This document shows positions 37,649-46,898 of a stretch of DNA of 64,000 nt, piece after piece. This stretch comes from Methylophaga pinxianii (GTDB taxonomy: Bacteria; Pseudomonadota; Gammaproteobacteria; Nitrosococcales; Methylophagaceae), in the NCBI RefSeq assembly GCF_020447225.1, contig NZ_JAJAEO010000189.1, positions 62,001 through 126,000 of the forward strand, read 5' to 3'. The position numbers and the translations under genes are program-made. The notes beneath the pieces are model-generated. The model had not been told where the DNA came from. It was given only the letters and a program-made list of their open reading frames with translations, and searched no databases. The first letter of the stretch is position 1, and every line of letters starts with the position of its first letter.

Positions 37649-38514
37649 TGTCTGAAAATCAATTGAAACAACAACACGAATTTAACAAACTGCATAAACG
37701 TTTGCGTCGTCAGGTAGGCCAGGCTATTGCAGATTACGACATGATCCAGGATGGCGATAAGGTCATGGTCTGTCTGTCAGGAGGTAAAGACAGCTATACC
37801 ATGCTCGATATTCTCATTAATCTTCGCGATCATGCGCCGATTAACTTTGAATTGATTGCGGTTAATCTGGATCAAAAACAACCCGGTTTTCCAGAGCATG
37901 TGCTTCCTGAATATCTGAAAAAAATCGGTGTGCCTTTTCATATTATCGAAAAGGATACCTATAGCATTGTCAAAGAGGTTGTCCCGGAGGGCAAAACGAC
38001 TTGTGGTATTTGTTCCAGACTTCGCAGAGGGTCGTTATATGGTTATGCAAGACAACATGGCATCACCAAAATCGCCTTAGGTCATCATCGTGACGACATT
38101 ATTGAAACACTGTTTTTAAATATGTTTTATGGTGGCAAAACCAAAGCTATGCCTCCCAAGCTGTTAAGCGATGATAAAACCAATATCGTAATACGGCCAC
38201 TGTGTTACGCCAGAGAATCTGATATCAGCCGCTATGCTGCAGCCCGCGCCTTTCCCATTATTCCCTGTAATCTGTGTGGTTCACAGGAAAACCTGCAGCG
38301 TCAGGTAATTAAAGAAATGCTACAGAATTGGGAAAAACAACATCCTGGCCGAGTGGAGAATATTTTTAGAAGTATTCAGAATGTAGCCCCTTCCCAATTG
38401 GCAGATCAGCAATTATTTGATTTTAAGGGACTTGAGCAGTTTCGTATCCAACCTACAGGTGATGAAGACACGGCTTATGATGAACAGATGTTTCCAGCAT
38501 TAGCGCGGGTATAG
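37648..38514 (+). CDS. ttcA: TtcA, tRNA 2-thiocytidine synthetase
   Basis: A 288-residue PP-loop ATPase that thiolates C32 in t[18 protein letters not shown] is the PP-loop; [10 protein letters not shown] and [12 protein letters not shown] carry the CxxC pairs for the [4Fe-4S] cluster. The [20 protein letters not shown] block is also typical. It is the third gene of the mobAB-moeA-ttcA unit, overlapping moeA by one base. No terminator is visible after it; the adjoining gap holds the repeat region described separately. Confidence 0.96.
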   Translation: MSENQLKQQHEFNKLHKRLRRQVGQAIADYDMIQDGDKVMVCLSGGKDSYTMLDILINLRDHAPINFELIAVNLDQKQPGFPEHVLPEYLKKIGVPFHIIEKDTYSIVKEVVPEGKTTCGICSRLRRGSLYGYARQHGITKIALGHHRDDIIETLFLNMFYGGKTKAMPPKLLSDDKTNIVIRPLCYARESDISRYAAARAFPIIPCNLCGSQENLQRQVIKEMLQNWEKQHPGRVENIFRSIQNVAPSQLADQQLFDFKGLEQFRIQPTGDEDTAYDEQMFPALARV

Positions 38515-38685
38515 TTGTTTGTTCCACGCGTAAAAGTTATGCACCTTTTGTCAAATGATTACTGTCTTCTTACGGCCAAGATTGCTAAGTCATTGAAAGC
38601 ACGAAGAACAGAGCTAAACTTTTGATTTAGTTAATATTTATTGCGTGGTTAATTTTTAACCATTTCGTGCAGCGCTGTTAGAGAA

Positions 38686-38764
38686 TAATGACTTAGCGAT
38701 TTTCACCAGGGTTAACCACAGACTTATCCACAGAAAATGTGAGTAACTCGCTAAGCTATTGATT
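38686..38764 (+). repeat. Repeat core, copy 1
   Basis: This 79-base core runs from TAATGACTTAGCGA to CGCTAAGCTATTGATT. The 8-base arms CTTAGCGA and TCGCTAAG could fold into a stem enclosing the DnaA boxes at 38712-38720 (TTAACCACA) and 38724-38732 (TTATCCACA). It differs from copy 2 at four positions. Confidence 0.9.
38724..38732 (+). promoter_or_regulatory. Perfect DnaA box, copy 1
   Basis: TTATCCACA is identical to the high-affinity E. coli consensus. TTAACCACA begins exactly 12 bases upstream, so the two form a directly repeated pair about one helical turn apart. Confidence 0.75.
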
Positions 38765-39074
38765 GATGCATTTAAGTCACTGACTTCACTAAATTCATTA
38801 ATCCCTGATTGTTTTTTATTGAACAAAAACTTTGCTTTTATGTTGCTGTTTAAAAGTTGTCAGTAAGCCTGTGTTTACAAAAAATTGGCACATTAATTGA
38901 TATTTTGGTTTGACAAGACCAGAAGTTATTCACTTTTAATTTCATTGTTACAGTGTTCTTACAACAACCGCTGCTAAGTTATTGAATAAGCAGAAAAGCA
39001 TATTAACAGATTGATTTTAAATGAAATTTCAATCTGGTCAAAAATTAACCATTTTGAACTGCTGTGTTAGATAT

Positions 39075-39153
39075 TAATGACTTAGCGATTTTCAACGAGG
39101 TTAACCACAGACTTATCCACAGAAAATGTGAGTAACTCGCTAAGCTGTTGATT
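39075..39153 (+). repeat. Repeat core, copy 2
   Basis: Second 79-base core, ending 20 bases before the stop codon of the convergent VOC gene. It keeps the DnaA boxes at 39101-39109 (TTAACCACA) and 39113-39121 (TTATCCACA) and both arms of the CTTAGCGA/TCGCTAAG inverted repeat. Confidence 0.9.
39113..39121 (+). promoter_or_regulatory. Perfect DnaA box, copy 2
   Basis: TTATCCACA again, 389 bases after copy 1, with the same TTAACCACA partner 12 bases upstream. Both copies being unmutated while flanking bases have drifted suggests selection. Confidence 0.75.
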
Positions 39154-39173
39154 ATTACTTTTAACTGGCTGAG

Positions 39174-39560
39174 TTACTTCATAACCGGGGTAAAATCTTC
39201 AGCAAATTCCAGTGCATTACCGTCCGGATCGCGGCAGAAAAAAGCTGCTCTACCCGACTTGCTGCGAGAGAATTCTATTCCGGCACTTTCCAGGCGTTCT
39301 GCCAATGCTTCAAGATCTTCTACTAACAACGCTACATGTCGATCACGTCCACCATGTTCAGGTCGGCCATCAATTGAATCAGGGTTGGGCAAGACCATCA
39401 GATGTAGCTGTTGTTTATTATCCAAATCCAACCAGGCGCCATCATAAGCAAATTTAGGTCGATTTGGATTTAATGGGATCTGTAAGACATCACAGTAAAA
39501 CTTAAGTGATTTGGGTAAATCTGCCACCAGAAAACTGGCATGTGCAATTGATTTAATCAT
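39174..39560 (-). CDS. VOC family (glyoxalase/dioxygenase-fold) protein
   Basis: A 128-residue single vicinal-oxygen-chelate protein. It opens with IAHASFLVADLPKSLKFYCD (first beta-alpha-beta module) and ends with AAFFCRDPDGNALEFAEDF (second module with the metal-ligand Glu). Candidate metal ligands are His in AHASF, His in RDRHVALLVED and Glu in LEFAED. The substrate is unknown. The ATG at 39560 has AGGAAA eight bases upstream; a start five codons earlier is less likely. Confidence 0.88.
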   Translation of the reverse strand: MIKSIAHASFLVADLPKSLKFYCDVLQIPLNPNRPKFAYDGAWLDLDNKQQLHLMVLPNPDSIDGRPEHGGRDRHVALLVEDLEALAERLESAGIEFSRSKSGRAAFFCRDPDGNALEFAEDFTPVMK

Positions 39561-39620
39561 ATATATTTCCTGCAAAATTAAATTAAAAACTCAGGACGTA
39601 AGGTTTTCTTTGACCTGGGG

Positions 39621-40505
39621 CTAACGATTGTTTTTTTCAATCTGGGCTATACCAAATGCGGCAGCAAAAATAAGGGCCCCGCCAAGCCATTCCGCAACAG
39701 TCATCATTTCAGTGGTCAATAATGCTGAGGAAATCGCGGCAACAATCAATTCAAACAACATGATAACAGCTCCAAGATAGACCGGCATTCTGGCTAAACC
39801 ATATAAAACAGTAACGGTCATTGCGATAATAATGCCTCCACCCACCAGCACAGCACTTAACCAGACTGTGATATCGACATCAGGCATAGAAGCTTGCTGT
39901 AAAAACAAAACCACAATGGAGACCCCCACTACTCCCCATAAAATAATAGTGGTTTTTAATACCATTGGTACCGCAGCCAATTTACGGCTCAATACATTGT
40001 TGATAGCAAAACATACGCTCGCAAACAAGGCTAGCCAATCCGCCAGACCATGTGGCCAAGGTAAACCTGCTTCGGGACGCCATAACATCAATATAGTGCC
40101 CCCCATCGCTAAGACAAACATGACGATGGCGATCCATGACAATTTTTCGCCCAGCCACCAGCGGCCCAGTATCACTGACCATAAGGGAGATAAGTAAAAT
40201 AACAACATGACCCGCATTACCTGGCCTTCATTCAATGCTACTAAAAAGGCAAGATTGGTCATTCCAGCTGCCAAGGCCAGCCACAGCAGATCGAGCGGAA
40301 TCTGTTTCCAGTGAAATCGTTGACTGATAAAAATCGGCAGACTGGCTATTCCAGCGGTGAGATACATAATCAGTGTGACCCAAACCACCGACATGCCTGC
40401 TTGCTCGAACAGCCGCATGGGATACCAGATAAGGCCCCACATGGTGGCGGCAAATATCAGGCTCAGAATGGCTAATTTAGATTCGGTGTGATTTACAGTA
40501 TTCAT
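39621..40505 (-). CDS. EamA/DMT-family transporter
   Basis: A 294-residue inner-membrane protein with ten hydrophobic helices in two EamA repeats. The first repeat begins LIFAATMWGLIWYPMRLFEQ and the second LFASVCFAINNVLSRKL. Drug/metabolite transporters of this type export amino acids or related metabolites; the substrate is not readable. It is divergent from dapC over 74 bases containing TTATAATGG, a good -10 for dapC. Confidence 0.9.
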   Translation of the reverse strand: MNTVNHTESKLAILSLIFAATMWGLIWYPMRLFEQAGMSVVWVTLIMYLTAGIASLPIFISQRFHWKQIPLDLLWLALAAGMTNLAFLVALNEGQVMRVMLLFYLSPLWSVILGRWWLGEKLSWIAIVMFVLAMGGTILMLWRPEAGLPWPHGLADWLALFASVCFAINNVLSRKLAAVPMVLKTTIILWGVVGVSIVVLFLQQASMPDVDITVWLSAVLVGGGIIIAMTVTVLYGLARMPVYLGAVIMLFELIVAAISSALLTTEMMTVAEWLGGALIFAAAFGIAQIEKNNR

Positions 40506-40579
40506 AACGATGCTTATAACACGGCAGTCTGCTGAAGCGTTATAATGGCCGGATTTTTGTTATCCGGCGGTATGTATTC

Positions 40580-41776
40580 ATGAATCCAGATCTGGCCCTA
40601 TTACACCCTTATCCTTTTGAGAAGCTCTCTGAACTGCAGCAAGGTTGCCAACCGCCGAGTGATCTGCCGCATATTTCGCTATCTATTGGTGAGCCCAAGC
40701 ACCCGACGCCGGGTTTTATTACTGAAGCCGTCATTAGCCATCTACACGGGTTATCCGTCTATCCTACTACAGCTGGCACTATCGAATTACGTCATACCAT
40801 TGCAAACTGGCTGGATCAGCGCTTTCAGCTGGCAGGACATATCGATCCGATCTCGCAGATCCTGCCCGTTAATGGCACACGTGAAGCTTTGTTTGCATTT
40901 GCTCAGGCTATTATAGACAGACGAAATGATCCGCTGATTGTGATGCCTAATCCGTTTTATCAAATTTATGAAGGCGCAGCCTTTTTAGCAGGTGCTGAAC
41001 CGTATCTGCTTAACTGCACCGAAGAAACCGGTTTTGTGCCGGATTTTGATGCGGTTCCAGCCAGTGTCTGGTCACGTTGCCAATTATTATATTTATGCAG
41101 TCCTGGCAATCCAACCGGCGCGATTGTCGATGCAGAGACCCTGACTAAACTGATCCAATTGGCGCACGAATATGATTTTATTATTGCCGCCGATGAATGT
41201 TATTCCGAAATCTACTTTGATGAAGTTTTGCCGCCCGTTGGCTTGTTACAAGCTGCTGTTGCTGCCGGTTATACTGACTTAAGCCGGTGTGTGGTATTTC
41301 ATAGTTTATCCAAGCGTTCCAATGCACCGGGTTTACGTAGTGGATTTGTCGCAGGGGATGCCAATGTCATCAAACCCTTCCTGCGTTATCGTACTTATCA
41401 TGGCTGTGCGATGCCGCTATCCACTCAGTCGGCTTCTATTGCTGCCTGGACAGACGAAGCACATGTGGTGCATAACCGTCATTTGTATAGAGAAAAGTTC
41501 GCGGCTGTGCTCGATATTTTGTCTCCAGTCATGAATGTTACCCAACCTGAAGCCAGTTTTTATCTATGGGCCGAAACACCCATAGCCGATACGGATTTTG
41601 CCCGTGGCTTATTTGATCAATATAACGTTACCGTATTACCGGGACGTTTTTTAGCCAGAGATACCAAACAAGGTAATCCTGGCGTTAACCGGATCCGTAT
41701 GGCGTTGGTAGCACCACAAGATGAGTGCGTCGAAGCCGCTATGCGGATCCGTGATTATATTGAAACCCTTTCTTAA
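40580..41776 (+). CDS. dapC: DapC, succinyldiaminopimelate transaminase
   Basis: A 398-residue class I PLP aminotransferase. [38 protein letters not shown] and the PLP lysine in [16 protein letters not shown] are visible. The DapC-type call rests on overall resemblance and on its place directly before dapD, with yffB and dapE following. It would transaminate N-succinyl-2-amino-6-ketopimelate in lysine and meso-diaminopimelate synthesis. dapD starts 17 bases later. Confidence 0.94.
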   Translation: MNPDLALLHPYPFEKLSELQQGCQPPSDLPHISLSIGEPKHPTPGFITEAVISHLHGLSVYPTTAGTIELRHTIANWLDQRFQLAGHIDPISQILPVNGTREALFAFAQAIIDRRNDPLIVMPNPFYQIYEGAAFLAGAEPYLLNCTEETGFVPDFDAVPASVWSRCQLLYLCSPGNPTGAIVDAETLTKLIQLAHEYDFIIAADECYSEIYFDEVLPPVGLLQAAVAAGYTDLSRCVVFHSLSKRSNAPGLRSGFVAGDANVIKPFLRYRTYHGCAMPLSTQSASIAAWTDEAHVVHNRHLYREKFAAVLDILSPVMNVTQPEASFYLWAETPIADTDFARGLFDQYNVTVLPGRFLARDTKQGNPGVNRIRMALVAPQDECVEAAMRIRDYIETLS

Positions 41777-41793
41777 ATTATTTGGAGAAACCG

Positions 41794-42615
41794 ATGAGTG
41801 ATATCCAGCAGATTATCGAAGCGGCATTTGAACGCCGTGCAGAAATCAATCCAGCCAATGCCGACGCGGAAGTTCGTAATGCGGTCAATGAAGTTCTGGG
41901 AATGCTCGACAGCGGCAAAGCCCGCGTCGCCGAAAAACAAAATGGTGACTGGGTTGTTAATCAATGGCTGAAAAAAGCCGTTCTGTTATCGTTCCGTTTG
42001 AATGATAATCGGCCGATGTCTGGTGGCGAAACACAGTATTTCGACAAGGTTGAACCAAAATTCGCCAACTTTACCGAAGCTGATTTTAATACTGCCGGGG
42101 TGCGGGTAGTGCCACCAGCGGCTGCACGTCGTGGTTCGTATATTGCCCCTGGCGTTGTATTGATGCCTTCCTATGTGAACATCGGTGCCTATGTGGATTC
42201 CGGCACCATGGTCGATACTTGGGCTACTGTGGGCAGCTGTGCGCAAATCGGCAAAAACGTCCATTTATCCGGTGGTGTGGGTATTGGTGGTGTGCTTGAA
42301 CCATTACAAGCCGGTCCGACAATCATCGAAGATAATTGCTTTATTGGTGCTCGCTCTGAAGTGGTTGAAGGCGTTATCGTTGAAGAAGGTTCAGTAATTT
42401 CAATGGGCGTCTATATTGGTCAAAGTACCAAGATCTTCAACCGTATGACGGGCGAAATCAGCTATGGCCGTATACCAGCAGGTTCCGTAGTCGTTTCAGG
42501 AAATCTGCCGTCGAAAGATGGCACATACAGTCTGTACTGCGCGGTGATTGTTAAACAAGTTGATGAAAAAACTCGTGGCAAAGTGGGAATCAACGAATTA
42601 TTGCGTGATATCTAA
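41794..42615 (+). CDS. dapD: DapD, tetrahydrodipicolinate N-succinyltransferase
   Basis: A 273-residue left-handed beta-helix acyltransferase. The hexapeptide repeat region (about 105-230) includes [20 protein letters not shown] and [17 protein letters not shown]. The N-terminal helical domain and the C-terminus ([15 protein letters not shown]) are as in E. coli DapD (274). GGAG lies six bases before the ATG at 41794; four extra upstream codons are rejected. It supplies the substrate of DapC. A hairpin follows the stop. Confidence 0.97.
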   Translation: MSDIQQIIEAAFERRAEINPANADAEVRNAVNEVLGMLDSGKARVAEKQNGDWVVNQWLKKAVLLSFRLNDNRPMSGGETQYFDKVEPKFANFTEADFNTAGVRVVPPAAARRGSYIAPGVVLMPSYVNIGAYVDSGTMVDTWATVGSCAQIGKNVHLSGGVGIGGVLEPLQAGPTIIEDNCFIGARSEVVEGVIVEEGSVISMGVYIGQSTKIFNRMTGEISYGRIPAGSVVVSGNLPSKDGTYSLYCAVIVKQVDEKTRGKVGINELLRDI

Positions 42616-42623
42616 GTAATGGT

Positions 42624-42655
42624 GGCGGTAACCTCTTGATGTCGTTACCGCCTTT
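42624..42655 (+). terminator. Terminator-like hairpin after dapD
   Basis: Arms GGCGGTAAC and GTTACCGCC with an 11-base loop are followed by TTT. It would separate dapCD from yffB-dapE, though the short T-run allows read-through. Confidence 0.6.
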
Positions 42656-42764
42656 CCCACGGCTCTTGGTCAGTGGTAAACAATGATGCAAAACAAATTG
42701 ATATACTGTATCATTTCCCCTCAAATTCCCTACCCAAAGGGCGCTTTCAGGTGAAAAGGCAATC

Positions 42765-43109
42765 ATGAAACTGTTTGGCATTAAGAATTGTGACACAGTC
42801 AAAAAAGCTCGACGCTGGCTGGATGAACATCAAGTTTCCTATCAGTTCCATGATTTTCGTACAGACGGGCTGGATCAAGCGACTATCGAACAGTGGCTGA
42901 ATTATGTCAGTTGGGAACAGCTGATAAACAAGCGTGGCACGACCTGGCGTAAACTTGAAGATCCACGTAAAGATCAACTGGATATATCTGCAGCTATCGA
43001 ATTAATGGTCACGCATCCAACCCTTATTAAACGCCCAGTGATAGAAGATAAATCAGGTGTCTCAATAGGTTTTAATGAATCCGATTTTCAGGTCCGTTAT
43101 GCAAAATAA
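42765..43109 (+). CDS. yffB: ArsC/Spx-family reductase-like protein YffB
   Basis: A 114-residue thioredoxin-fold protein of the ArsC/Spx family. It opens [19 protein letters not shown] with a single Cys in the active-site loop, then [15 protein letters not shown] and [12 protein letters not shown] (Arg that stabilises the Cys). E. coli yffB also precedes dapE, so the neighbourhood is conserved although its function is unclear. Its end overlaps the dapE start by 11 bases. Confidence 0.92.
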   Translation: MKLFGIKNCDTVKKARRWLDEHQVSYQFHDFRTDGLDQATIEQWLNYVSWEQLINKRGTTWRKLEDPRKDQLDISAAIELMVTHPTLIKRPVIEDKSGVSIGFNESDFQVRYAK

Positions 43110-44241
43110 TTATTCTGACACCACTCAGCTAACCATTGAGCTGATTCAACGTGACAGCGTGACTCCTGTTGATAAAGGCTGCCAGATCATGCTGGCTGAA
43201 CGACTTGCAAATAGTGGTTTCAATGCTGAATATCTGCGTTTTGGTGAAGTGGATAATCTTTGGTGTCGTCGGGGACATAATGGCCCGTTATTTGTGTTTG
43301 CAGGTCACACAGATGTGGTGCCTACCGGCCCGTTAGATAAATGGACACATCAACCTTTTGACGCCAAAATTGAAGATGGCATTTTGTATGGCCGTGGTGC
43401 AGCCGATATGAAAGGCAGTATAGCGGCCATGGTCACAGCCTGTGAACGCTTTACCAGTGAACATCCTCACCATGCTGGCAGCATCGCTTTTTTACTGACC
43501 AGCGATGAAGAAGGCCCGGCCACTGATGGTACGGTGAAAGTTATCGAAACATTACAGGCACGTCAGGATCATATCGACTGGTGCGTCGTTGGTGAACCGA
43601 CCAGTACTGAGAAAGTAGCTGATGTGGTCAAAAATGGGCGCCGTGGCTCATTGAATGGTTACCTCACCGTAAAAGGTAAACAGGGACATATTGCTTATCC
43701 TCACTTAGCCGACAATCCAGTACATAACCTGGCCCCGGCATTAGCTGAACTATGTGCGGTGCAATGGGATCAGGGTAATGCTGACTTCCCGCCCACCAGC
43801 TTTCAGGTGTCGAATTTGAACAGTGGTACTGGTGCCACTAATATTATTCCTGGTACCGTGGAAATGATTTTCAATTTCCGCTACTCCACCGAAGTGACCC
43901 ATGAGGAATTGCAACAACAGGTTGAAGCAATACTCGACAAACATAATGTGGCTTATCAGATAGATTGGGTATTATCTGGTAAACCCTTCCGTACAGCCGG
44001 TGGCAAATTACTCGAAGCTGTGCAAGTGGCTGTAAAACATGTAACAGGTTACGACACAACATTATCCACTTCCGGTGGTACATCCGATGGCCGTTTTATT
44101 GCTCCCACTGGTGCCCAGGTGATTGAACTTGGTCCGTTAAACGCGACGATCCACCAGATTGATGAACATGTTTCCATAGCTGATCTGGACACGCTATCAG
44201 CTATTTATCAGCAATTACTTACTGAATTGCTGGTGAACTAA
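43099..44241 (+). CDS. dapE: DapE, succinyl-diaminopimelate desuccinylase
   Basis: A 380-residue di-zinc M20 peptidase-fold enzyme. [13 protein letters not shown] and [15 protein letters not shown] give the first ligands (His, Asp), [13 protein letters not shown] the catalytic and bridging Glu pair, and [15 protein letters not shown] the last His. The ATG at 43099 lies inside the yffB end and gives the usual length; the upstream in-frame ATG at 43075 would add eight residues. It completes the dapC-dapD-dapE steps present in the window. Confidence 0.96.
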   Translation: MQNNYSDTTQLTIELIQRDSVTPVDKGCQIMLAERLANSGFNAEYLRFGEVDNLWCRRGHNGPLFVFAGHTDVVPTGPLDKWTHQPFDAKIEDGILYGRGAADMKGSIAAMVTACERFTSEHPHHAGSIAFLLTSDEEGPATDGTVKVIETLQARQDHIDWCVVGEPTSTEKVADVVKNGRRGSLNGYLTVKGKQGHIAYPHLADNPVHNLAPALAELCAVQWDQGNADFPPTSFQVSNLNSGTGATNIIPGTVEMIFNFRYSTEVTHEELQQQVEAILDKHNVAYQIDWVLSGKPFRTAGGKLLEAVQVAVKHVTGYDTTLSTSGGTSDGRFIAPTGAQVIELGPLNATIHQIDEHVSIADLDTLSAIYQQLLTELLVN

Positions 44242-44246
44242 TCCTC

Positions 44247-44534
44247 ATGCAGATTCGGCATACCAAACATCTATTATGGCTTTTTGCAGCAGCATTATTG
44301 CTGATGCAATCCATAGCTGTTTGGCATGATGCCGAACATGCGTTTCACGATCATGTAGCCCTATGTGATCAGCTGAATGTTGTCAGTCATACTCCTTCAA
44401 CCGATAACCATAATCAACTGGCTATCGCTATCTGGCAGTATTCTTTTCAACTTGAAACTTCGGTCGCTCCGCCTGCCCGTTTCAAAAATACTTATCATTC
44501 TTTCGCAATCCGCGCACCACCCTTTATCTCATAG
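44247..44534 (+). CDS. Small His-rich exported protein, possible zinc chaperone
   Basis: A 95-residue protein. Residues 1-25 form a signal peptide or anchor (LLWLFAAALLLMQSIAV), followed at once by WHDAEHAFHDHVALCD, with four His, three acidic residues and a Cys, a likely metal-binding stretch. Short proteins like this are sometimes annotated as zinc-uptake chaperones next to TonB receptors, and a ZnuD-like receptor begins 72 bases downstream. The start ATG is six bases after the dapE stop with no clear ribosome site, so translation may depend on dapE. Confidence 0.6.
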   Translation: MQIRHTKHLLWLFAAALLLMQSIAVWHDAEHAFHDHVALCDQLNVVSHTPSTDNHNQLAIAIWQYSFQLETSVAPPARFKNTYHSFAIRAPPFIS

Positions 44535-44606
44535 CGTTCACTTTTGACTGAATGCCGTTTTCTATTCGGAAATGGCTACTGATTTTTGCTATGAGGATTA
44601 TTCGTG

Positions 44607-46733
44607 ATGAATAAAAAACCTATTGTAGTGCTGCTTGCTGCAGCGCTCTCCCCTATGGCTTCTGCAGTGTTAGCTGCTGAAGATACTGTTGATATCCCAC
44701 GTCTGGTGGTCACTTCTGATCCATTAGGCAACCGTACATCTGATGAGTTGATCCAGCCAGTGACGGTTATTGCAGGCGATGAGCTCAATCAAAAACGCGC
44801 CAGTACAATTGGTGAAACATTGGATGGTTTACCTGGTGTGCACAATGCTGACTTTGGCCAAGGCGTAGGACGACCTGTTGTCCGAGGTTTACAAGGTTCT
44901 CGCGTAAAGGTCTTGGAGGATGGATTAAGCACTTCCGATATATCTGGTGAAGGTGCAGATCATGCTATCGGTATGGACGCAGGCCGTGCCGATCAAATTG
45001 AGGTTTTCCGGGGCCCTGCGACATTACTTTATGGCAGCGGTGCCGCTGGTGGCGTTATAAATGTTCGTAGTAATCGATTTAATCCCGAGTTTGGTGATTC
45101 CCCTCGAGTAGATGGACAAATGTTATACGGTTGGAACGGCCATGATCGCCAGGGTCGTCTGGGATTAGAGTTGCCGATGGGTGACAGCTTCGTTTTACGC
45201 ACCGATTATGGTGTGCGCCGCACCATTGATTTTGATATTGATGGTTATCAGCAAAAAGACCAGCAGGTTGGCCGTAAAGATAAATTACAAAACAGTGAAG
45301 TAGAAAATGACGTGTTTTCTATCACTGGTTTATATAAGGGTGACTGGGGCTTTGCTGGTTTAGGTTACAGCACCTGGGAAACACAATACGGTATACCTGA
45401 AGTCTTCTTAGGTGTAGGTGAAGAGGAGCAGGAAAAAATTCGCGCGAAAAATGATCGTTTTGATTTTCGCAGTGAAATTAATGATCCACTACCTGGTTTC
45501 AGTGCTGCCAGGTTGAAAATGGCCTATACCAGCTATCGTCAACAGGAAATTGGCTCCGAGTTTGATAATGGTGCATTTGTTGAAAGTGAAGTTGAAACAC
45601 GCTTTAACAATAACGAAACTGAAATGCGTCTGGAAATGGTACACAACCCGATTGGTGATTGGGAGGGTGTAGTAGGCCTGCAATTCAACGACAGAGACTT
45701 TGAAGCCGAAGGCGAAGGGCATAGCCATGGAGGTGGTGATGAGCATGGTGGTGGTTTTTATATACGTGGTAATGACACCCGGACAGTAGGTTTATTTGTC
45801 CTTGAAGAACTACCCACTTATTTTGGACACTTTGAAGTCGCCGCCCGGGTTGATCATGTGCGTTCCAGCACAGATGATTTGGACGAAGCCCGTGATATTG
45901 ATTTGCCAAGTGGTGAAGAACTTCAACAATCAGCCATATTAGGCAGTAACAGCTTCACGCCATTCAGTCTATCGGCTGGAACCCTGGTTGAGGTAGATCC
46001 GGCACATCATTTCAGAATGTCAGTTACCCGTTCGCAACGGGCTCCGTCGGCAGAACAACTCTATGCCTTCGGTAGCCATGCTGCAGCCGGCACAGTTGAG
46101 ATTGGGGATCCGAACCTGGGTAAAGAAACCTATACCAATTTTGAAGTCGGTTTTGATCGTCATGTAGGCGCATTCCGCTATGAGCTGACCACCTTCTATA
46201 ATTACGTCGATGACTTTATTTATTTGGCAGCACAAAACGATGGTACAGGCCAAGCCATTGAAATTGAGGGCGATACGCTGGTAGTTAATGAACAACAAAA
46301 TGCCAAGCTGTATGGTGCTGAATTTGGTGCCATCACTGATCTGATTGATGGCCCTATTCCACTAAGTATGCGTTTGTCCACCGATCATGTACGCGGCAAA
46401 TTGAGTAATGGTGAGAATATCCCTCGTATGAGCCCGACAAGAGTGGGTATCGGGTTTGATACTTCCTATGCTGATTGGGATTTCAGTCTGGATTATCGTC
46501 GTGTCTTTAAACAAACCAAAACAGCTGTCACCGAGAGCAATACTGATGGCTACAACCTGGTTTCGTTTGACGCTAACTGGTCGCCCGCCAGCCTGAAAGG
46601 TGCTGAAATCTTTATTCAGGGACGTAATTTATTGAATGAAGACGGTCGAAGACATACCAGCTTCTTTAAAGATGAATCGCCCATTCTGGGACGAACCATA
46701 TATACCGGTATTCGATTCGATTTTGGTGGTTAA
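44607..46733 (+). CDS. TonB-dependent outer-membrane receptor, ZnuD-like
   Basis: A 708-residue TonB-dependent receptor. Signal peptide to about residue 24, a TonB-box-like segment (DIPRLVVTS), plug domain (LDGLPGVHNADFGQGVGRPVVR, VFRGPATLLYGSGAAGGVI) and a 22-strand barrel ending IYTGIRFDFGG with terminal aromatic strand. An extracellular loop coded at about 45718-45757 reads GHSHGGGDEHGGG, a His-rich metal-capturing loop like that of ZnuD. Zinc uptake is inferred from this loop and the His-rich neighbour. A GTG at 44604 directly before the ATG is an alternative start. Confidence 0.88.
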   Translation: MNKKPIVVLLAAALSPMASAVLAAEDTVDIPRLVVTSDPLGNRTSDELIQPVTVIAGDELNQKRASTIGETLDGLPGVHNADFGQGVGRPVVRGLQGSRVKVLEDGLSTSDISGEGADHAIGMDAGRADQIEVFRGPATLLYGSGAAGGVINVRSNRFNPEFGDSPRVDGQMLYGWNGHDRQGRLGLELPMGDSFVLRTDYGVRRTIDFDIDGYQQKDQQVGRKDKLQNSEVENDVFSITGLYKGDWGFAGLGYSTWETQYGIPEVFLGVGEEEQEKIRAKNDRFDFRSEINDPLPGFSAARLKMAYTSYRQQEIGSEFDNGAFVESEVETRFNNNETEMRLEMVHNPIGDWEGVVGLQFNDRDFEAEGEGHSHGGGDEHGGGFYIRGNDTRTVGLFVLEELPTYFGHFEVAARVDHVRSSTDDLDEARDIDLPSGEELQQSAILGSNSFTPFSLSAGTLVEVDPAHHFRMSVTRSQRAPSAEQLYAFGSHAAAGTVEIGDPNLGKETYTNFEVGFDRHVGAFRYELTTFYNYVDDFIYLAAQNDGTGQAIEIEGDTLVVNEQQNAKLYGAEFGAITDLIDGPIPLSMRLSTDHVRGKLSNGENIPRMSPTRVGIGFDTSYADWDFSLDYRRVFKQTKTAVTESNTDGYNLVSFDANWSPASLKGAEIFIQGRNLLNEDGRRHTSFFKDESPILGRTIYTGIRFDFGG

Positions 46734-46759
46734 CGTTTAACACCATACTCAAACTAAAG

Positions 46760-46786
46760 AGGCTCGACACTGTCGAGCCTTTTTTT
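46760..46786 (+). terminator. Terminator after the TonB receptor
   Basis: Ten-base arms AGGCTCGACA and TGTCGAGCCT flank one unpaired base (so the inner pairs form the loop), followed by seven T. It is a classical intrinsic terminator 27 bases after the stop. Confidence 0.9.
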
Positions 46787-46898
46787 GTGCCTCAAAATCA
46801 ATAGCGGTTACGTTTGAAACCGACCATTACCGGAGACTATAAAGCTTAACAGACCTCAGAGATTCTGCTAGATTGGGCTATTTTCATGGATAACGTAG

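Larger units (their letters stand above)
38515..39173. repeat. Gene-free region with a 389-base-period duplication, DnaA boxes and iteron-like 13-mers
   Basis: No credible ORF occupies this AT-rich gap. Two copies of a unit lie 389 bases apart. The best-conserved core, 38686-38764 versus 39075-39153, matches at 75 of 79 positions. Four further landmarks keep exactly the same offset: TTATGCACC/TTATTCACT, GCTAAGTYATTGA, TTAACCATTT and GCTAAGCTRTTGA. Each unit has a perfect DnaA box (TTATCCACA), a one-mismatch box 12 bases before it, a third partial box, and three copies of a 13-mer (one inverted). The spacer 38765-38920 is AT-rich. It resembles a replication origin or a DnaA-titration site. No initiator gene is adjacent. 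Confidence 0.85.

Noticed and set aside
38686..39153. Repeated 79-base blocks as a CRISPR or transposon-end pair
   Set aside because: There are only two long copies, 389 bases apart in direct orientation, with drifted but colinear spacers and no transposase or cas gene. A tandem duplication with DnaA-box content explains it better.
39148..39447. Plus-strand frame running from the repeat region into the VOC gene
   Set aside because: It lies antisense to the well-supported VOC coding region and shows no domain of its own, so it cannot be the missing initiator gene of the origin-like locus.
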